DNA of 64,000 nt, taken from positions 60,708 through 124,707 of the forward strand of contig UBYX01000001.1 of NCBI GenBank assembly GCA_900469955.1. The letters are read 5' to 3'. Under the pieces are notes generated by a model. That model did not search any database. It saw only the letters and a program-made list of their open reading frames with translations, and had not been told where the DNA came from. Shown piece by piece: positions 62,603-64,000 of the stretch. Origin of the DNA: Hyphomicrobiales bacterium (GTDB lineage Bacteria > Pseudomonadota > Alphaproteobacteria > Rhizobiales > Rhizobiaceae). Every line of letters starts with the position of its first letter. Within the stretch, counting starts at the first letter, position 1. A program made the position numbers and the translations under genes.

Positions 62603-62936
62603 CACGCCCCCAACTGGAAGCACCTCTCCCGATCCAACTCTATCCCTTCTTTCGGCATGGGCACAATTTGCAGGCCCGCATCCTTTCGGATGAGGTATTT
62701 TGCGGGGAGAAAGCTCGGATCGCCGCCCGATGCTTTGGTACCTAAACCCTTTGATTTAGTTGACTTGCCACCCCCCGATGACCTCCTGTCGCGGCAGGAG
62801 GAGACTGGTTTGGATTCGGCGAGATTCGATCTCTTCTCGTTTCAGGCCGGCTGGTCTTGCGTCCGGTGGGGACTCGCGCCTCGGCGGACCAGCGCGAGCC
62901 CCCTGTCCTTCGGAGGCGGAACGCTGCTCCGCAGCC
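62603..62936. other. 334-base gap with a hairpin, no gene seen
   Basis: A perfect inverted repeat CCTCCTG (62782-62788) and CAGGAGG (62795-62801) with loop TCGCGG is the only clear structure. Frames across this stretch are open on both strands because of high GC but match nothing I know and have no ribosome binding sites. The 62690-62760 segment is less GC-rich than the rest. Confidence 0.4.
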
Positions 62937-63260
62937 CTAAGACCTGCGCTTTGCCGGAAGTGCATGTTTCCATGCCGTCTCCAGCGCATCGCGAAGATCG
63001 GTCTCGTTCAGTTCGGAAAGAACGGCCGTCGTCCAGCCCTGCCGCCCCCAGGCGTTATCGACGGGGGAGAAGGCGGCCGGGAGGACCGTGCATTTGAGGC
63101 TTTGTTCGTCAGGCTTGAACTTGAAGTTCGCCGTCAGACCGTCCCTTGCGAGCGTCGCGTAGATGCGTGCGACCTTGAAGGCCGTCCTGTCGAAATGCGG
63201 CGCCTCGACGGTTCCGTCGAGGGAAAGGGCAAGGCGGCGGAGCATCTCGGCATTTGCCAT
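62937..63260 (-). CDS. MmcQ/YjbR family protein
   Basis: 107 residues of the small DNA-binding-like MmcQ/YjbR family. LRRLALSLDGTVEAPHFDRTAFKVARIYATL and the closing helix DLRDALETAWKHALPAK match across the whole length. Function is not established. It begins eight bases after the extensin-family stop, so the two are likely in one transcript. Confidence 0.87.
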   Translation of the reverse strand: MANAEMLRRLALSLDGTVEAPHFDRTAFKVARIYATLARDGLTANFKFKPDEQSLKCTVLPAAFSPVDNAWGRQGWTTAVLSELNETDLRDALETAWKHALPAKRRS

Positions 63261-63268
63261 CGACGCTC

Positions 63269-64000
63269 TCAGCTGCAGAAGCGCCGGCCGCTCTTGCGGG
63301 AGCGCAGGTCGAAGTGGAAATGGTTCCAGTGTTCGGCATTGCTGCCGGGACCGAGGACCGTGCTGAAATATTTGCAGCTGTCGCTACGTACCGATTTCAG
63401 CAACCCGCCCTCGCGGAAGGAGAAAAGCCCTTTCTTCCGCACATCGATTTCGTGGCCGTTCTTGAGCACGATCTGGCCGATGTCGATGGCGTTGCCGCGC
63501 GCATGTTCCGACATCGGGTTGTAGCGCTGGCGGCTGTTGTTCATGCGGCGGCAGGAATAGCCCCCCATCGGCACGATTTTGCGAACACCGGTCAGATAGC
63601 GGGTGCGGGCCGAAACCGCGAGCTCGTTCTTCACCCATTTCGCGAAGGCAAGCGTCGTCTGGCAGTTCAAGGTGACGGCGGGCTTCACGTCGATGTTGCC
63701 GGACAGCCCGGCGAGCTTGACGGGATAGTTGATGCCGCAGCTCGGGCCGTTGGAAATGCGCGGCAGATCGTTGAATTCCACACCGAGGCGGCGCAGTTCA
63801 GACCGGCAGCTGACTTCCGACTTGGGCATGGCGCCTCTGAGCCACGGCTGGTCGCGCTGGCTCATCGGCCCGCTGTCGCTCATCGGGTTGTTGGGGCGCA
63901 GCATCGCCACCTCCTGGGTATCGGCAGCGGGCGCGCGGCTTGGCGAAACGACGCGGGATCCATCGCCCCAGACCATCCCGCCGTTTGCACCGTCTCTCTG
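63269..64000 (-). CDS. Extensin-family protein, partial at the window end
   Basis: The frame is open to the window edge (QRDGANGG before Met at 63976), so the start lies beyond 64000. The visible 243 residues contain the extensin-like C-terminal domain: CRSELRRLGVEFNDLP, GPSCGINYPVKLAGLSG, the Cys pair in NCQTTLAFAKWV, YSCRRMNNSRQRYNPMSEHARGNAIDIG and the last HWNHFHFDLR. His and Asp in SEHARGNAIDIG and HFHFD resemble the metal site of D-Ala-D-Ala peptidase-like folds, so a peptidoglycan hydrolase role is possible. Signal peptide not visible. Confidence 0.85.
   Translation of the reverse strand, partial: QRDGANGGMVWGDGSRVVSPSRAPAADTQEVAMLRPNNPMSDSGPMSQRDQPWLRGAMPKSEVSCRSELRRLGVEFNDLPRISNGPSCGINYPVKLAGLSGNIDVKPAVTLNCQTTLAFAKWVKNELAVSARTRYLTGVRKIVPMGGYSCRRMNNSRQRYNPMSEHARGNAIDIGQIVLKNGHEIDVRKKGLFSFREGGLLKSVRSDSCKYFSTVLGPGSNAEHWNHFHFDLRSRKSGRRFCS

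Noticed and set aside
1-64000. tRNA, CRISPR, prophage or insertion sequence
   Set aside because: I found no cloverleaf with a T-loop GGTTCGA pattern, no spaced repeats, no transposase or phage gene; the window is ordinary chromosome.

Overview
The window reads as core chromosome of an alphaproteobacterium in the order Hyphomicrobiales (Rhizobiales), most likely family Rhizobiaceae. The signs are high GC, dense short operons with 4-base ATGA stop/start overlaps, a class II DAHP synthase, an Usg-family protein, DUF971, DUF1289, DUF2270 and TIGR02281 family proteins, and a composite palindromic repeat of the kind scattered through rhizobial genomes. The family-level assignment is inference from gene content. 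I see no tRNA, rRNA, CRISPR, prophage or insertion sequence.

Region by region: (1) 0.4-5 kb, an RND efflux pump and adaptor. (2) 5-16 kb, a UvrD/PcrA-type helicase, an AAA kinase-like protein, an NmrA-like oxidoreductase, an M20 amidohydrolase, a membrane-anchored DUF2778 L,D-transpeptidase-like protein, an isochorismatase-like hydrolase with a LysR regulator, a cupin and a YeeE/YedE transporter. (3) 16-26 kb, central metabolism and redox: class II DAHP synthase, glutathione reductase, a DUF2059 protein, rpiA, gph, a large periplasmic L,D-transpeptidase, fumC and a GGDEF protein. (4) 26-36 kb, a PNPOx-like protein, an alpha/beta hydrolase divergent from a MarR regulator, and molybdenum cofactor genes (DUF971, moaA, later mobA-mobB coupled to a Bcr/CflA-type exporter), with a chemotaxis receptor and an EamA exporter between. 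(5) 36-42 kb, an OmpA-family protein with a Gln/Arg-rich tandem-repeat region, then a polar amino acid ABC importer with no adjacent ATPase. (6) 42-50 kb, small accessory and membrane genes, a KefB/YbaL antiporter divergent from a small HTH protein, an HIBADH-like dehydrogenase, an AlkD-like glycosylase, and an SnoaL/AraC pair whose AraC gene has an in-frame stop. (7) 50-56.5 kb, an AsnC/Lrp regulator, UDG-like and SNase-like proteins, a histidine kinase, dgkA, and divergent cobT/cobS. (8) 56.7-64 kb, YciI, AraC and MFS genes, an ABC-2 exporter, a GST, a short unknown ORF, MmcQ/YjbR and a partial extensin-family protein.

No large undescribed system stands out. The most interesting signals are small regulatory structures: two 9-nt-spaced palindromes of related sequence (GACTCC-N9-GGAGYC) that each bury the Shine-Dalgarno of an unrelated gene; a DAHP synthase leader able to form competing hairpins; perfect operator-like palindromes in the MarR and HTH intergenic regions; a dispersed repeat that supplies the stop codon of gor; and an isolated intrinsic terminator that may mark a small RNA.
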